Part shown: positions 1 through 8,415 of the stretch, piece after piece
Position numbering within the stretch: position 1 is the first letter of the stretch
How the letters are laid out: every line of letters begins with the position of its first letter
NCBI RefSeq assembly: GCF_048595595.1
Contig: NZ_CP184347.1
Direction: 5' to 3' (one strand)
DNA: 64,000 nucleotides
Source: Bacteroides pyogenes_A
Lineage (GTDB): Bacteria > Bacteroidota > Bacteroidia > Bacteroidales > Bacteroidaceae
The notes under the pieces: generated by a model
What the model was told of the DNA's origin: nothing
Database searches by the model: none
Seen by the model: the letters and a program-made list of their open reading frames with translations, nothing else
Translations under genes and position numbers: made by a program

Positions 1-1413
1 ATGATTGAATCAAATCATGTTGTGCTCTGGAACCGCTGTCTTACGATCATAAAAGACAATGTTCCCGAGACAACATATAATACTTGGTTTGCCCCTATCG
101 TCCCATTAAAATATGAGGACAAAACGTTGATCGTACAGATTCCAAGCCAGTTCTTTTATGAAATTCTGGAGGAGAAATTTGTAGATTTGTTACGAAAAAC
201 GTTATATAAAGCTATTGGTGAGGGCACCAAGCTAATGTATAATGTCATGGTTGACAAAACTTCGATTCCTAATCAGACTATAAATCTCGAAGCAAGCAAT
301 CGTTCCATAGCTGTTTCTCCTAAAAGCAGTACCAATCTCAATAAAGCGCCGAACTTCCTGAAAGCCCCCGCCGTTCAGGATTTAGATCCGCATTTAAATC
401 CAAATTACAATTTTGAGACTTTCATTGAAGGATACAGCAACAAACTATCGAGAAGCGTAGCCGAAGCCGTTGCACAAAATCCTGCGGGAACAGCGTTCAA
501 CCCCTTGTTCCTGCATGGAGCATCCGGAGTCGGAAAAACTCATTTAGCGAATGCAATTGGTACGAAAATCAAAGAGCTTTATCCTGAAAAAAGAGTATTG
601 TACGTTTCCGCACACTTATTTCAGGTACAATACACCGATTCGGTACGAAACAATACGACTAATGATTTCATCAATTTCTACCAGACAATCGACGTTCTGA
701 TCATTGATGACATTCAAGAATTTGCGGGCGTTACTAAAACTCAAAATACGTTCTTCCACATCTTCAATCATTTGCACCAAAACGGCAAACAGCTGATTTT
801 GACTTCCGACCGTGCACCGGTGCTGTTGCAAGGAATGGAGGAACGATTGCTTACCCGTTTTAAATGGGGAATGGTGGCCGAACTCGAAAAGCCGACTGTA
901 GAATTGCGAAAAGATATTTTGCGAAACAAAATACATCGTGACGGTCTAGAGTTCCCACCCGAAGTCATCGATTATATTGCAGAGAATGTCAACGAAAGCG
1001 TACGAGATCTGGAAGGAATTGTCATCGCCATCATGGCACGTTCTACAATCTTTAACAAGGAAATAGATCTGGAGCTGGCTCAACACATAGTGAAAGGCGT
1101 GGTACACAGTGAAACGAAAGCCGTCACCATCGATGATATCCTGAAAGTCGTATGCAAGCATTTTGGCTTGGAATTGGCTGCCATACATACAAAATCCAGA
1201 AAAAGAGAAGTGGTGCAGGCACGACAGATAGCCATGTATCTGGCCAAAAGCAACACAGACTTCTCTACATCAAAGATTGGAAAATTCATTGGAAACAAAG
1301 ATCATGCAACCGTACTCCACGCATGCAAAACCGTAAAAGGGCAGCTGGAGGTAGACAAAAGCTTTAAAGCAGAGGTCAAAGAAATCGAAAGTTTGTTACG
1401 GAAAAGAGGATAG
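1..1413 (+). CDS. dnaA: Chromosomal replication initiator DnaA
   Basis: DnaA binds DnaA boxes at the origin, melts the duplex and loads the replicative helicase. The 470-residue protein has the full family layout: an N-terminal helicase-interaction domain (about 1-85), a variable linker, an AAA+ domain with Walker A GASGVGKT at 173-180 and Walker B VLIIDD at 232-237, and a C-terminal DNA-binding domain containing the signature DHATVLHAC. The ATG is the first base of the window, so its promoter and ribosome-binding site are not visible. Starting at dnaA suggests that the numbering is the chromosome's conventional zero point. The gene faces the nitroreductase across a short gap. Identification is secure. 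Confidence 0.98.
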   Translation: MIESNHVVLWNRCLTIIKDNVPETTYNTWFAPIVPLKYEDKTLIVQIPSQFFYEILEEKFVDLLRKTLYKAIGEGTKLMYNVMVDKTSIPNQTINLEASNRSIAVSPKSSTNLNKAPNFLKAPAVQDLDPHLNPNYNFETFIEGYSNKLSRSVAEAVAQNPAGTAFNPLFLHGASGVGKTHLANAIGTKIKELYPEKRVLYVSAHLFQVQYTDSVRNNTTNDFINFYQTIDVLIIDDIQEFAGVTKTQNTFFHIFNHLHQNGKQLILTSDRAPVLLQGMEERLLTRFKWGMVAELEKPTVELRKDILRNKIHRDGLEFPPEVIDYIAENVNESVRDLEGIVIAIMARSTIFNKEIDLELAQHIVKGVVHSETKAVTIDDILKVVCKHFGLELAAIHTKSRKREVVQARQIAMYLAKSNTDFSTSKIGKFIGNKDHATVLHACKTVKGQLEVDKSFKAEVKEIESLLRKRG

Positions 1414-1446
1414 TTGAAGCAGCCGTTACCTGCAAACACATGCCTG

Positions 1447-1626
1447 CTAACTTTTCACAGCATCCCCCATCGGCTTATTCATATCGAAGAAAGACGGAAT
1501 GTACGAAAGTTTGGCGGAACTCTCGCGAGCATCTTCGACCTTAAACAAGCCCGGACCACTACAAGCAAGCCCCGCGAAAGCTTTCAAACGATAGCCTTGC
1601 AAAGCCCCCACATCAACAAGATGCAA
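1447..1626 (-). pseudogene. Possible small gene or gene remnant between dnaA and the nitroreductase
   Basis: On the minus strand a 59-codon frame runs from a TTG to a TAG without interruption. It uses common codons and has a protein-like composition, including the stretches LKAFAGLACSGPGLF and IPSFFDMNKPMGDA. No ATG is present at its beginning, and it starts seven bases after the nitroreductase stop, so it could be the tail of an older gene or an extension lost by mutation. I do not recognise the family. It may also be chance. Confidence 0.3.
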
Positions 1627-1632
1627 TAGAGA

Positions 1633-2376
1633 TTAAAGGAAGAAACCTTGCTTGCGAAGCACCTTCAACAGATTCTCAGACATAAACTCATTATCTTTTT
1701 GGGTATAACGGACATCAGTAAACACTTGAGCCAAAGTTTCTTTTCCATTCTCCACCACAAATTGCTTGTTCACCGGCAACGATTCTTTGCAAGCATAGAT
1801 CCGGTCAATATCATCCGACGTGTAATCGCGATAAAACTCTTGATGCACAATCGCTTCCCGAGACAAACGATCAACTTGAGGCGGCATTTCGTCGGGATAA
1901 CCCACCGTAACTGTTGTCACAGGGAATACCAACTCCGGCAATCGAAGCGCATCAATAATCATTTGAGGGTTATAAGTAGTTGTTCCCAAATAACAAATCC
2001 CCAATCCCTTTTCTTCTGCCAATGTGCAAAATGTCTGAGCCACCAATAACGTGTCCATAGCCGCATTCATGAAAGACATCAGATTATTATATCCCGGCAC
2101 AGCTTTCCGTTGCTCACACCATAGGCTGAACCGCCGAAAATCCGCGCAAAAAGTCAATACCACCGGAGCCTCCTCAATCATCGGTTGATGAAAATGGGCA
2201 GGCGAAAGCAGACTTTTCATTTCCGCATCGCGAGTAACCACTACGCTGTAAAGCTGCATGCCTCCCATAGTAGAGGCACGAAAAGAAGTTTCAAGCAAAT
2301 CATTTAACAAATCTACGGGAATATCCTCAGACAGATACTTCCGGATAGTCCTTCTGTTTCTGACAGTTTCAATCAT
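1633..2376 (-). CDS. Nitroreductase family FMN-dependent oxidoreductase
   Basis: This cytoplasmic flavoprotein family reduces nitro compounds, quinones or flavins with NAD(P)H; the natural substrate cannot be told from sequence. The 247-residue protein opens with the typical RNRRTIRKYL motif, whose arginines contact the FMN phosphate. It also carries the mid-protein segment GLGICYLGTTTYNP and the V-x-V-GYPDE motif seen in NfsA/FRase-like members. A TTG further upstream lies inside a TATCTTTG promoter element (2389-2396), so I chose the ATG at 2376. The gene is transcribed away from the ribonucleotide reductase and converges on dnaA. Confidence 0.85.
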   Translation of the reverse strand: MIETVRNRRTIRKYLSEDIPVDLLNDLLETSFRASTMGGMQLYSVVVTRDAEMKSLLSPAHFHQPMIEEAPVVLTFCADFRRFSLWCEQRKAVPGYNNLMSFMNAAMDTLLVAQTFCTLAEEKGLGICYLGTTTYNPQMIIDALRLPELVFPVTTVTVGYPDEMPPQVDRLSREAIVHQEFYRDYTSDDIDRIYACKESLPVNKQFVVENGKETLAQVFTDVRYTQKDNEFMSENLLKVLRKQGFFL

Positions 2377-2388
2377 ATCTTTTTTTTG

Positions 2389-2396
2389 CAAAGATA
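2389..2396 (-). promoter_or_regulatory. Putative -7 element for the nitroreductase gene
   Basis: TATCTTTG on the minus strand matches the Bacteroides -7 consensus TAnnTTTG just upstream of the chosen ATG. No clear -33 TTTG was seen at the expected distance, and the implied leader would be only a few bases long. Confidence 0.4.
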
Positions 2397-2556
2397 CAAA
2401 AAAAGAAAGAACATTTTATGTTATTCCAATAATATAGCAATTTTCTTTTTGGAAAACTTTCCGCATCTACAAAGATTCATACAACGCTGATAAACAATCA
2501 ATTAACATTTTAAAATAGAAAACTTACAACCTGTTCATAAAATCATTCCTTTTTAT

Positions 2557-2587
2557 TTTGAAAGATTAAAAAACATTCTTAGCTTTG
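2557..2587 (+). promoter_or_regulatory. Promoter of the ribonucleotide reductase gene
   Basis: TTTG at 2557-2560 and TAGCTTTG at 2580-2587 are separated by 19 bp, an exact fit to the Bacteroides sigma-ABfr promoter (TTTG, 19-22 bp, TAnnTTTG). Transcription would begin near 2594, leaving a leader of about 70 bases. Confidence 0.75.
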
Positions 2588-2662
2588 CAAACACATTTGT
2601 TAATGATAAGTAAACTTCTACGCACATTACTTATTGAACAAAAAATCTAAGATATAGAAATC

Positions 2663-5206
2663 GTGGAAAAACAAACTTATTCTTACGAAGAAGCCTATGA
2701 AGAATCTTTACGATATTTTCAAGGCGATGAGCTTGCTGCAAGAGTGTGGGTAAACAAATATGCAGTAAAGGATTCTTTCGGAAATATCTACGAAAAGTCT
2801 CCGGAAGACATGCATTGGAGAATAGCCAACGAAGTAGCCCGCATCGAAGCGAAGTACCCCAACGGACTCACGGCAAAAGAGCTTTACGACTTGCTCGATC
2901 ACTTCAAGTACATCGTTCCTCAAGGAAGTCCGATGACCGGTATCGGCAATGATTACCAGGTAGCTTCACTGTCCAACTGTTTTGTTATCGGAGTAGACGG
3001 CTCTGCCGATTCGTACGGCGCCATCATCAAAATCGACGAGGAACAGGTACAACTGATGAAACGGAGAGGAGGCGTAGGACACGATTTATCGCACATACGC
3101 CCGAAAGGTTCTCCTGTGAAAAACTCGGCACTGACTTCCACCGGACTGGTTCCTTTCATGGAACGTTATTCGAACTCCACCCGGGAAGTAGCGCAAGACG
3201 GGCGACGGGGAGCACTCATGCTGAGTGTTTCAATCAAGCATCCCGACTCGGAAGCTTTCATCGACGCTAAAATGACCGAGGGGAAAGTAACCGGAGCGAA
3301 TGTCTCCGTGAAGTTGGACGACGCCTTTATGCAGGCGGCGGTAGACGGGAAACCATACATTCAGCAATACCCTATCGACTCACCGAACCCGAAAGTGACG
3401 AAGGAAATAGACGCTTCCACTTTGTGGAAGAAAATTGTGCACAACGCATGGAAGTCGGCAGAACCCGGAGTCCTCTTCTGGGATACCATCATTCGCGAGT
3501 CCGTCCCCGATTGCTATGCCGACTTAGGATATAGGACCGTATCGACAAATCCTTGCGGAGAAATACCCTTGTGCCCCTATGACTCCTGCCGTTTGCTGGC
3601 TATCAACCTATATTCTTACGTAGTGAATCCATTCAAGCCGGACGCTTATTTCGATTTCAACTTGTTTAAGAAGCACGTAGCTCTGGCACAACGCATCATG
3701 GATGACATCATCGACCTCGAGTTGGAAAAGATCGAGAGCATCATGCATAAGATTGACGCCGACCCTGAAAGCGAAGAGGTGAAACACTCGGAGCGCTTGC
3801 TTTGGGAAAAGATTTACAAGAAAAGCGGACAGGGACGCCGGACAGGTGTAGGCATCACTGCGGAAGGAGACATGCTGGCAGCCTTAGGACTTCGCTACGG
3901 TACGGAAGAGGCTACCGAGTTTTCGGAGGAAGTACATAAAACAATCGCCTTGTGCGCTTACCGTTCATCCGTAGACATGGCGAAAGAGCGGGGAGCGTTT
4001 GAAGTTTACAGCAGCGAACGCGAACAGAACAACCCGTTCATCAGGGGTCTGGCTGAAGCCGATCCGCAGCTATACGAAGACATGAAGAAATACGGACGGC
4101 GCAACATCGCTTGCCTGACTATCGCCCCGACAGGAACAACCAGCTTAATGACGCAAACCACTTCGGGAATCGAACCGATATTCTTGCCCGTGTACAAGCG
4201 TAGAAGGAAAGTGAACCCGAATGATACCAATGTACGCGTGGATTTTGTGGATGAAACCGGCGACGCTTTCGAGGAATATATCGTGTTCCACCATAAGTTT
4301 GTGACGTGGATGGAGGCTAACGGATACGACCCTGCCAAGCGATATACACAAGAAGAAGTGGACCAATTGGTGGCGAAATCGCCTTACTACAAAGCCACTT
4401 CCAACGATGTCGACTGGCTGATGAAGGTCAGAATGCAGGGAAAGATACAGAAATGGGTAGACCACTCCATCAGTGTAACGATCAATCTGCCGAACGATGT
4501 GGACGAAGACTTGGTGAACCGCCTCTATGTGGAAGCGTGGCGCTCAGGGTGCAAAGGTTGCACCGTATATCGCGACGGATCGCGTTCGGGAGTTCTGATC
4601 GCAGCAAAAGCGGAAAAGAAGAAAGACGACGAGCTTCCTCCGTGCAAGCCCCCCACAGTGGTGGAAGTACGCCCCAAAGTGCTGGAAGCTGATGTGGTAC
4701 GTTTTCAGAACAACAAAGAGAAATGGGTGGCATTTGTCGGCTTGATGGATGGACATCCGTACGAGATATTCACCGGATTGCAAGACGATGATGAAGGGAT
4801 TTTATTACCCAAGAGCGTAACGATGGGACGCATCATCAAGAATGTGGACGAAGAAGGAAACAAACGCTACGATTTCCAGTTTGAGAACAAGCGGGGATAC
4901 AAAACAACGATCGAAGGATTGTCCGAAAAGTTCAACAAAGAGTATTGGAACTATGCGAAACTGATCTCGGGAGTACTTCGTTACCGGATGCCGATTGAGC
5001 AAGTTATCAAACTCGTAAGTTCACTGCAATTGAACAGCGAGAGCATCAACACTTGGAAGAACGGTGTAGAACGCGCTTTGAAGAAGTATGTACAAGACGG
5101 AACGGAAGCCAAAGGCAAAAAATGCCCGAATTGCGGAAACGAGACTCTGGTATATCAGGAAGGTTGCCTGATCTGTAAAACTTGCGGCGCTTCAAGGTGC
5201 GGATAA
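2663..5206 (+). CDS. nrdJ: Adenosylcobalamin-dependent (class II) ribonucleotide reductase
   Basis: This enzyme makes deoxyribonucleotides using an adenosylcobalamin-generated thiyl radical and does not need oxygen. The 847 residues include the substrate-site motif NPCGE (Cys298, Glu300), the TIAPTGTTS phosphate-binding loop and RHGGVGHD-type loops (here MKRRGGVGHDLSHI). A C-terminal TSCPD-like region (about 670-800) is followed by a zinc-ribbon-like tail (CPNCGNE ... CLICKTCG) that probably shuttles reducing equivalents. The start is a GTG; it is preferred because the MEKQTYSYEEA beginning fits relatives and a consensus promoter lies just upstream. B12 dependence ties DNA synthesis to cobalamin supply. 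The gene is monocistronic, with a strong hairpin downstream. Confidence 0.93.
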   Translation: MEKQTYSYEEAYEESLRYFQGDELAARVWVNKYAVKDSFGNIYEKSPEDMHWRIANEVARIEAKYPNGLTAKELYDLLDHFKYIVPQGSPMTGIGNDYQVASLSNCFVIGVDGSADSYGAIIKIDEEQVQLMKRRGGVGHDLSHIRPKGSPVKNSALTSTGLVPFMERYSNSTREVAQDGRRGALMLSVSIKHPDSEAFIDAKMTEGKVTGANVSVKLDDAFMQAAVDGKPYIQQYPIDSPNPKVTKEIDASTLWKKIVHNAWKSAEPGVLFWDTIIRESVPDCYADLGYRTVSTNPCGEIPLCPYDSCRLLAINLYSYVVNPFKPDAYFDFNLFKKHVALAQRIMDDIIDLELEKIESIMHKIDADPESEEVKHSERLLWEKIYKKSGQGRRTGVGITAEGDMLAALGLRYGTEEATEFSEEVHKTIALCAYRSSVDMAKERGAFEVYSSEREQNNPFIRGLAEADPQLYEDMKKYGRRNIACLTIAPTGTTSLMTQTTSGIEPIFLPVYKRRRKVNPNDTNVRVDFVDETGDAFEEYIVFHHKFVTWMEANGYDPAKRYTQEEVDQLVAKSPYYKATSNDVDWLMKVRMQGKIQKWVDHSISVTINLPNDVDEDLVNRLYVEAWRSGCKGCTVYRDGSRSGVLIAAKAEKKKDDELPPCKPPTVVEVRPKVLEADVVRFQNNKEKWVAFVGLMDGHPYEIFTGLQDDDEGILLPKSVTMGRIIKNVDEEGNKRYDFQFENKRGYKTTIEGLSEKFNKEYWNYAKLISGVLRYRMPIEQVIKLVSSLQLNSESINTWKNGVERALKKYVQDGTEAKGKKCPNCGNETLVYQEGCLICKTCGASRCG

Positions 5207-5267
5207 AAGAAAACAGGAATAGCGTACGAAACAGAAACGCACTGTAAGGCTCATTGCCGCCTGCTTT

Positions 5268-5341
5268 AAAACTCGGATTCATACGGATTGATGTAAAAAC
5301 GCCAAGTTCGGCTTATGCAAATCCGCATGAATCCGAGTTTT
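5268..5341 (+). terminator. Hairpin terminator after nrdJ
   Basis: Arms of about 21 bases (from AAACTCGGATTCAT at 5268 and ATGAATCCGAGTTT ending at 5340) pair with one mismatch around a roughly 30-base loop. A T-rich run follows, so this looks like an intrinsic terminator. Confidence 0.7.
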
Positions 5342-5446
5342 TAGCGGCATAACGGTTCTTTTTTACCGCAACCGCTTTATTTTTCTCGGAAAATTATCTT
5401 ATACTTGCACCGACATTAGTCGTTAACCCGAAAAAGCAGTCGATAA

Positions 5447-8128
5447 ATGCACGTATCATTTCATATAGAATACCGCACCAATTGGGGCGAAGAAGTAAAA
5501 ATAGCCGGTCTGTTCCCCCATCCCGTCGCTTTACAGACCACAGACGGCATACATTGGACGACCGAAATAGAGCTCGAAATCCCCGAAGAAGGCGCAACGA
5601 TTCATTACAACTACCGGATAGAAGAAAACGGCACAGTGACACGGAAAGAGTGGAACCATCTGAAACGAAGCCTTTTCCTGTCGGGTTCTTCCAAAAAGCG
5701 ATACCGGATACACGATTGTTGGAAAAACATTCCCGAACAGCTGTACTACTACAGCTCCGCTTTCACCGATATTCTTCTGGCGCATCCCCACAGGGATGCC
5801 CTCCCGCCAAGTTACAACAAGGGTCTGATAATAAAGGCATACGCGCCCCGTATCGATGACAATTACTGCCTCGGCATTTGCGGAAACCAAAAGTGCCTGG
5901 GAAACTGGGATCCCGACAAAGCCGTATTGATGAGCGATGCGAACTTCCCCGAGTGGCAAGCGGAACTCGACGCTTCCAAACTGAAGTTCCCGTTAGAATA
6001 TAAGTTTGTGCTGTACAACAAGCAACAGAAGCAGGCAGATTGCTGGGAAAACAACCCCAACCGCTATTTGGCAGCTCCGTCACTGAAGGCCAATGAATCC
6101 ATCGTCATTTCCGACCGGTATGTTTTTTTCGACACGCCGCTGTGGAAAGGAGCCGGTACGGCCGTGCCCCTTTTCTCGCTGAGGTCGGAACAGAGCTTCG
6201 GAGTGGGCGACTTCGGCGATTTGGAACGGCTGACCGACTGGGCGGTAAGCACCAACCAGAAGATTATACAGATTCTGCCCATCAACGACACGACGATGAC
6301 GCACACATGGACAGACTCTTATCCGTACAACAGCATTTCGATCTACGCCCTGCACCCGATGTACGCCGACATCAGCCGGATGGGAAAGCTGAAGGACAAA
6401 GAGGCGGCTGCCGCTTTCGAAAAGAAGCAGCAGGAACTGAACAGCCTGAATTCGGTAGATTACGAGGCTGTGAACCGGAACAAATGGGGGTTTTTCCGGC
6501 TCATCTTCGCGCAAGAAGGCGAACAGACGCTGCGTTCGAGAGCGTTCGAAACATTTTTCGAATCGAACAAAGAGTGGCTTCTGCCCTACGCCGCATTCAG
6601 CTACCTGCGCGACAAATACGGTACGCCCGACTTTCGGCAATGGCCCCGACACGCAGTGTTCGAACCGGAAGAAATCGCCGGGATGTGCCGCCCCGATTCC
6701 GGCATATACCCCGAAATAGCGCTTTATTACTTCGTTCAATACCACTTGCACAGGCAGTTGACCCGTGCAACGGAATATGCACGCCGAAACGGTGTAGTAC
6801 TGAAAGGAGACATTCCGATAGGCATCAGCCGCAACAGTGTAGAGGCATGGACAGAGCCGCATTATTTCAACATGAACGGACAAGCGGGCGCGCCGCCCGA
6901 CGACTTCTCGCAGAACGGACAGAACTGGGGATTCCCCACTTACAATTGGGAGGCGATGGAAAAAGACGGTTACGCCTGGTGGATGAAGCGTTTCCGCAAG
7001 ATGGCTGAGTATTTCGACGCTTACCGGATCGACCACATCCTCGGCTTCTTCCGCATCTGGGAGATTCCCATGCACGCCGTACACGGTCTGCTGGGGCGGT
7101 TCGTACCCTCCATCCCCATGAGCCGGGAAGAGATAGAAAGCTACGGCATCGGCTTCCGCGAAGAGTTGCTCAGCCCCTACATCCACGAATCGTTTCTTCA
7201 TCAGATCTTCGGCCGCCACACCGAATCGGTGAAAGCCGCCTTCATCGAACCGACAGGCGAAGTGGGATTGTACCGGATGAGAAAAGGTTTCGAGACGCAA
7301 CGGCAAGTGGAAACCTTTTTCGCGGACAAGGAAACAGACTCCGACACAGAGATAAAGGAAGGGCTTTACAGCCTCATCAGCAACGTATTGTTCATTCCCG
7401 ACCCGAAAGAAAAAGGCAAATATCACCCGCGCATCGGCGTGCAACGCGATTTCGTGTACCATGCGTTGAGCCATGAAGAGAAAGCGGCCTTCGATAAGTT
7501 GTACGACCGGTATTACTACCACCGGCACGACCTCTTCTGGCAACAGCAAGCCATGAAGAAGCTGCCGCAGCTTACGCAAGCCACCCGCATGCTCATCTGC
7601 GGCGAAGATCTGGGGATGATTCCCCACTGCATGCCTTGGGTGATGAACGAGCTTCGCATTCTCAGTCTGGAGATACAGCGAATGCCCAAGAATCCGGCGC
7701 ACGAATTCGGACACCCCGAAGCATATCCCTACCCATCGGTGTGCACCGTCTCCACACACGACATGTTGACTTTGCGAGGCTGGTGGGAAGAAGACCATCA
7801 GCAGACACAGCGTTATTACCGGGACCTATTGGGGCACTACGGCAACGCTCCTGCGTCTGCCACGCCGGAATTGTGCGAAGAAGTAATCAGAGATCATCTG
7901 GCCAGCCGCTCCATGTTCTGCATCCTGTCGCTGCAAGACTGGCTTTCCATCGACAAGAAGCTGAGAAACCCGGACGTACGGGAAGAGCGTATCAACGTTC
8001 CGTCGAACCCGTGCCATTATTGGCGATACCGGATGCACCTCACGCTGGAGGAGCTGATGCAGGCGGAAACTCTCAATAAGAAGATACGGGAACTGATTAA
8101 GTACACCGGCAGAAATCCGAAGAAATAA
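5447..8128 (+). CDS. malQ: 4-alpha-glucanotransferase (GH77) with N-terminal starch-binding modules
   Basis: The enzyme disproportionates maltodextrins by transferring alpha-1,4-glucan segments in the cytoplasm. At 893 residues it is longer than bacterial MalQ. The first ~235 residues form two CBM20-like starch-binding modules (for example FCGNQKCLGNWDP), as in plant DPE2-type enzymes. The catalytic domain shows the expected residues: nucleophile Asp529 in YRIDHILGFF, acid/base Glu720 in CGEDLGMIP, and transition-state stabiliser Asp772 in STHDML. The ATG at 5447 follows a weak TATACTTG promoter-like element near 5400. The gene stands alone between nrdJ and a convergent minus-strand gene. Its high-GC codon use leaves a long antisense frame that is not a gene. 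Confidence 0.93.
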   Translation: MHVSFHIEYRTNWGEEVKIAGLFPHPVALQTTDGIHWTTEIELEIPEEGATIHYNYRIEENGTVTRKEWNHLKRSLFLSGSSKKRYRIHDCWKNIPEQLYYYSSAFTDILLAHPHRDALPPSYNKGLIIKAYAPRIDDNYCLGICGNQKCLGNWDPDKAVLMSDANFPEWQAELDASKLKFPLEYKFVLYNKQQKQADCWENNPNRYLAAPSLKANESIVISDRYVFFDTPLWKGAGTAVPLFSLRSEQSFGVGDFGDLERLTDWAVSTNQKIIQILPINDTTMTHTWTDSYPYNSISIYALHPMYADISRMGKLKDKEAAAAFEKKQQELNSLNSVDYEAVNRNKWGFFRLIFAQEGEQTLRSRAFETFFESNKEWLLPYAAFSYLRDKYGTPDFRQWPRHAVFEPEEIAGMCRPDSGIYPEIALYYFVQYHLHRQLTRATEYARRNGVVLKGDIPIGISRNSVEAWTEPHYFNMNGQAGAPPDDFSQNGQNWGFPTYNWEAMEKDGYAWWMKRFRKMAEYFDAYRIDHILGFFRIWEIPMHAVHGLLGRFVPSIPMSREEIESYGIGFREELLSPYIHESFLHQIFGRHTESVKAAFIEPTGEVGLYRMRKGFETQRQVETFFADKETDSDTEIKEGLYSLISNVLFIPDPKEKGKYHPRIGVQRDFVYHALSHEEKAAFDKLYDRYYYHRHDLFWQQQAMKKLPQLTQATRMLICGEDLGMIPHCMPWVMNELRILSLEIQRMPKNPAHEFGHPEAYPYPSVCTVSTHDMLTLRGWWEEDHQQTQRYYRDLLGHYGNAPASATPELCEEVIRDHLASRSMFCILSLQDWLSIDKKLRNPDVREERINVPSNPCHYWRYRMHLTLEELMQAETLNKKIRELIKYTGRNPKK

Positions 8129-8350
8129 GCACGTTTTCGAACCGGCGGCGTGTCTCCGGAGGGCAACTGATCCATTCGGAAAGAGGGAGTATCCACGCAT
8201 ACAGCACCGCGCTCTCACCTATAATCTCCGCAAAACGAAATGTTAGTGCCTTGTAAAATGAAGCGTTCTATTTCGTAAAATGATAAGTCCTCGAAATCAC
8301 AAAAATATTTTTCAAAATCGACCGGCTTGCCGATATTGAAACCGCATTAA

Positions 8351-8381
8351 AACGGTGTTGGAGAAACCTTCCAACGCCGTT
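8351..8381. terminator. Bidirectional hairpin between malQ and the variable protein gene
   Basis: Twelve-base arms (8351-8362 and 8370-8381) pair with one mismatch around a 7-base loop, with T-rich sequence on the plus-strand side and TTTTAAT on the other. It can terminate both convergent genes. Because it also lies just downstream of a candidate DGR variable region, it could instead be the hairpin that some DGRs need near the target. Confidence 0.55.
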
Positions 8382-8415
8382 CTTTCGTTTTGTCGCTTCG
8401 CTCCCGCTTTGACGC

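Noticed and set aside
1414..1629. Plus-strand frame after dnaA
   Set aside because: It starts directly at the dnaA stop with a TTG and has an unprotein-like composition; the opposite-strand frame looks more natural, though still doubtful.
2392..2662. Replication origin upstream of nrdJ
   Set aside because: Only one weak DnaA-box-like word (TGTTCATAA) was seen, with no cluster; the origin may lie upstream of dnaA, outside the window.
6080..7798. 572-codon frame antisense to malQ (similar long antisense frames at 35144-37297, 39352-40803 and 45004-46578)
   Set aside because: These are mirror frames of high-GC codon usage in real genes on the other strand; they lack motifs, and the sense genes are certain.
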